Shown piece by piece: positions 8,143 to 9,106 of a stretch of DNA of 9,106 nt. The position numbers were made by a program, and so were the translations under genes. Numbering within the stretch: the stretch's first letter is position 1; each line of letters opens with the position of its first letter. Source of the DNA: Tannerella sp. (GTDB taxonomy: Bacteria; Bacteroidota; Bacteroidia; Bacteroidales; Tannerellaceae); contig JAIRYY010000157.1 in the NCBI GenBank assembly GCA_031267485.1, positions 1 through 9,106 of the forward strand, read 5' to 3'. The notes below the pieces were generated by a model. It worked only from the letters and a program-made list of their open reading frames with translations, did no database searches and was not told the origin of the DNA.

Positions 8143-8340
8143 CGGATATCCGAAAATCCGGAATACGTATCCGAAAGTTTGGAATACGTATTCGGAAAAT
8201 CGGAATACGTATCCGAAGAGTTGGAATACGTATTCTAAAGTTTGGAATACGTATTCGGAAAGTTGGAATACGTATTCTAAAGTCTGGAATACGTATTCGG
8301 AAAGTTGGAATATGTATCCGAAAGTCTGGGATACGTATCT
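8143..8340. repeat. 21-bp tandem repeat array with ATACGTAT palindromes
   Basis: Nine units of exactly 21 bp carry the 8-bp palindrome ATACGTAT at 8163, 8184, 8205, 8226, 8247, 8268, 8289, 8310 (as ATATGTAT) and 8331. In units 2, 4, 5, 6 and 7 the palindrome extends to GAATACGTATTC. A partial unit precedes them (8147-8160) within a CGGATATCCG palindrome. The ten bases between cores vary: units 4-7 alternate TCTAAAGTYT and TCGGAAAGTT, so a 42-bp higher-order period exists there. Because 21 is divisible by 3, the array is open in frames on both strands and yields 7-residue peptide repeats (GIRIRKV-like on plus, EYVFQTL-like on minus), which I take as by-products. No indels interrupt the spacing. 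Confidence 0.95.
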
Positions 8341-8369
8341 GAAGAAGCGTTTTTCAAACGGCCTTCTTC
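8341..8369. repeat. Hairpin at the right edge of the 21-bp array
   Basis: GAAGAAG (8341-8347) pairs with CTTCTTC (8363-8369), and CGTTT (8348-8352) with AAACG (8356-8360), around a 3-nt loop with a 2-nt bulge. No T-run follows on the plus strand, so it is not an obvious terminator. It lies between the 21-bp array and the first REP/MITE-like element. Confidence 0.55.
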
Positions 8370-8380
8370 CATGTTTGTAC

Positions 8381-8452
8381 CCGTCATTGCGAGGTACGAA
8401 GCAATCCAGCCATCGCGCAGTCCGGATTGCTTCACTGCGTTCGCAATGACGG
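8381..8452. repeat. REP/MITE-like hairpin element, copy 1 (intact)
   Basis: A 72-bp element bounded by perfect 12-bp inverted repeats CCGTCATTGCGA (8381-8392) and TCGCAATGACGG (8441-8452). A nested perfect 10-bp pair, GAAGCAATCC (8398-8407) and GGATTGCTTC (8424-8433), closes a 16-nt loop. This matches the widespread intergenic repeat whose translation is often seen in databases as HCERSEAI or FVPRNDG-type peptides. No transposase is present. Typical roles are transcript 3'-end structure or non-autonomous mobility; none is demonstrated here. Confidence 0.85.
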
Positions 8453-8626
8453 GGTGCGGCAATTTGACGGGGTGCGGCAATTTGGTCTGCAGCCGGCGAA
8501 ACAGCCTTGCGAGGCACGAAGCAATCAGGCCATCGCGCAGTCCGGTTTGCTTCACTGCGTTCGCAATGACGGAGGGCAACAATTTGACGGGGTGCGACAA
8601 TTTGGTATGCAGCCGGCGAAACAGCC
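8387..8626. repeat. 120-bp tandem duplication containing the REP/MITE-like element
   Basis: Unit 1 (8387-8506) and unit 2 (8507-8626) align without gaps and differ at 10 of 120 positions by my count. Each holds the element body plus a tail with an 18-bp direct repeat (8447-8464 and 8465-8482 in unit 1, of the form TGACGGGGTGCGGCAATT), then TGCAGCCGGCGAAACAGCC. The duplication starts inside the left arm of the first element, so copy 2 lacks the outer CCGTCA. Confidence 0.93.
8507..8572. repeat. REP/MITE-like element, copy 2 (5'-truncated)
   Basis: The same element as copy 1, but beginning at TTGCGAGG; the outer six bases are replaced by the end of the preceding tandem unit (ACAGCC). The right arm TCGCAATGACGG (8561-8572) is intact. 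The inner stem is weakened by substitutions, with GAAGCAA still pairing TTGCTTC. It arose by the 120-bp tandem duplication rather than by separate insertion. Confidence 0.85.
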
Positions 8627-8731
8627 GAAAAAAGGTTGTGAATATGTATGCGGAAAGTTGATTTGAGAGGCCTGGCGGTTGCGGGAAAATCGTGTGTGCG
8701 CCGACAAAGCCGGTCAAGACTATACGCCTGC

Positions 8732-8774
<43 letters not shown>

Positions 8775-8894
8775 ATAAAAATATGGAATTAACCAACACA
8801 AATGTGTTAATTAATACAAAGCGGGGGATATATTTTTGTGTTGCGAAACTCATATTTTTATTTACTTTCCAAACAGCATCATTTAATTTGCGTG

Positions 8895-8902
8895 CAAATA
8901 TA
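8895..8902 (-). promoter_or_regulatory. Candidate minus-strand -7 element
   Basis: On the minus strand this reads TATATTTG followed by C, an exact match to TAnnTTTG. No TTTG is seen at the expected -33 position, and in such AT-rich sequence a chance match is plausible. If active, it would transcribe leftwards through the microsatellite, REP elements and 21-bp array towards the U8 side of the terminator at 7906-7986. Confidence 0.3.
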
Positions 8903-9006
8903 TTCTATTTTTTTATATTAACGGCATAAAATACGAAAAAAAAATTGCGCGGACGGGAAAATTTCCGCTCCGTCGCGTCTCCGCGCCCTCCGTGCGTGCT
9001 GTGATT

Positions 9007-9026
9007 GAACATGTTCAACACGTGTT
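9007..9026. promoter_or_regulatory. Two abutting 10-bp palindromes, possible operator
   Basis: GAACATGTTC (9007-9016) is immediately followed by AACACGTGTT (9017-9026); both are perfect palindromes with centres 10 bp apart, about one helical turn. The layout suits a dimeric or tetrameric DNA-binding protein. No associated gene lies in the window, so a regulatory role is only a possibility. Confidence 0.35.
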
Positions 9027-9077
9027 CTGACCACGGGATAAAAAAAATCGTATAATGTCCGCAGGCATTCAGCAACC

Positions 9078-9106
9078 ATTAACCATTAATCATTAATCAT
9101 TAATCA
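9078..9106. repeat. Second ATTAAYC heptamer array, runs off the right edge
   Basis: Four units, ATTAACC then ATTAATC three times, plus one further base continue to the end of the window. Sequence and orientation match the array at 1676-1738 beside valS, about 7.4 kb away, so the repeat is dispersed and not unique to one locus. Confidence 0.88.

Noticed and set aside
8136..8342. 68-codon plus-strand frame of GIRIRK repeats
   Set aside because: It is the 21-bp array read in one frame; the opposite strand is equally open, and there is no promoter or start context.
8143..8626. CRISPR array
   Set aside because: The 21-bp units have no unique spacers (only 10 variable bases), and the 120-bp units are a tandem duplication; no cas genes are present.
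8381..8626. Insertion sequence
   Set aside because: Inverted repeats are present but there is no transposase frame and no clear target-site duplication; a REP/MITE-like label is the most that can be supported.

Overview
The window looks like part of a Bacteroidota (probably Bacteroidales) chromosome. The evidence is a textbook Bacteroidetes -7 promoter element (TAnnTTTG) upstream of topA and another upstream of valS, start codons without clear Shine-Dalgarno sequences, a lipoprotein resembling the Bacteroidetes DUF6340 group, and a topoisomerase I whose C-terminus has Toprim_C-type repeats and no zinc fingers. Genus cannot be assigned from the sequence alone.

Layout. Minus strand, right to left: valS (valyl-tRNA synthetase, 4349-1719); a 257-bp intergenic stretch built of 7-bp repeats around a GC-rich palindromic core; a Tat-type exported TIM-barrel protein of the sugar phosphate isomerase/epimerase family (1461-595); and, 1 nt later, a lipoprotein gene running off the left edge (593-<1). 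Plus strand, left to right: topA (4451-6799), and 17 nt downstream an AlkZ-like DNA glycosylase (6817-7863). valS and topA diverge from one compact promoter region (about 4383-4430). The plus-strand pair ends at a complex hairpin (7906-7986) suited to terminating from both sides.

From 7987 to 9106 I find no convincing gene. This stretch is a repeat island: nine 21-bp units carrying the palindrome core ATACGTAT at exact spacing; a 120-bp tandem duplication containing a REP/MITE-like hairpin element; a (TC)19.5 microsatellite; two abutting 10-bp palindromes; and a second array of the same heptamer seen beside valS. Open frames across it are by-products of repeat lengths divisible by three and of open REP sequences.

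Functionally, the identified genes are core translation (valS), DNA supercoiling (topA), base-excision repair of alkylated or crosslinked DNA (AlkZ-like), and an envelope/periplasmic pair of unknown substrate. The most notable material is the repeat architecture, above all the helically phased 21-bp palindrome array and the heptad arrays, one of which extends into the 3' end of valS.
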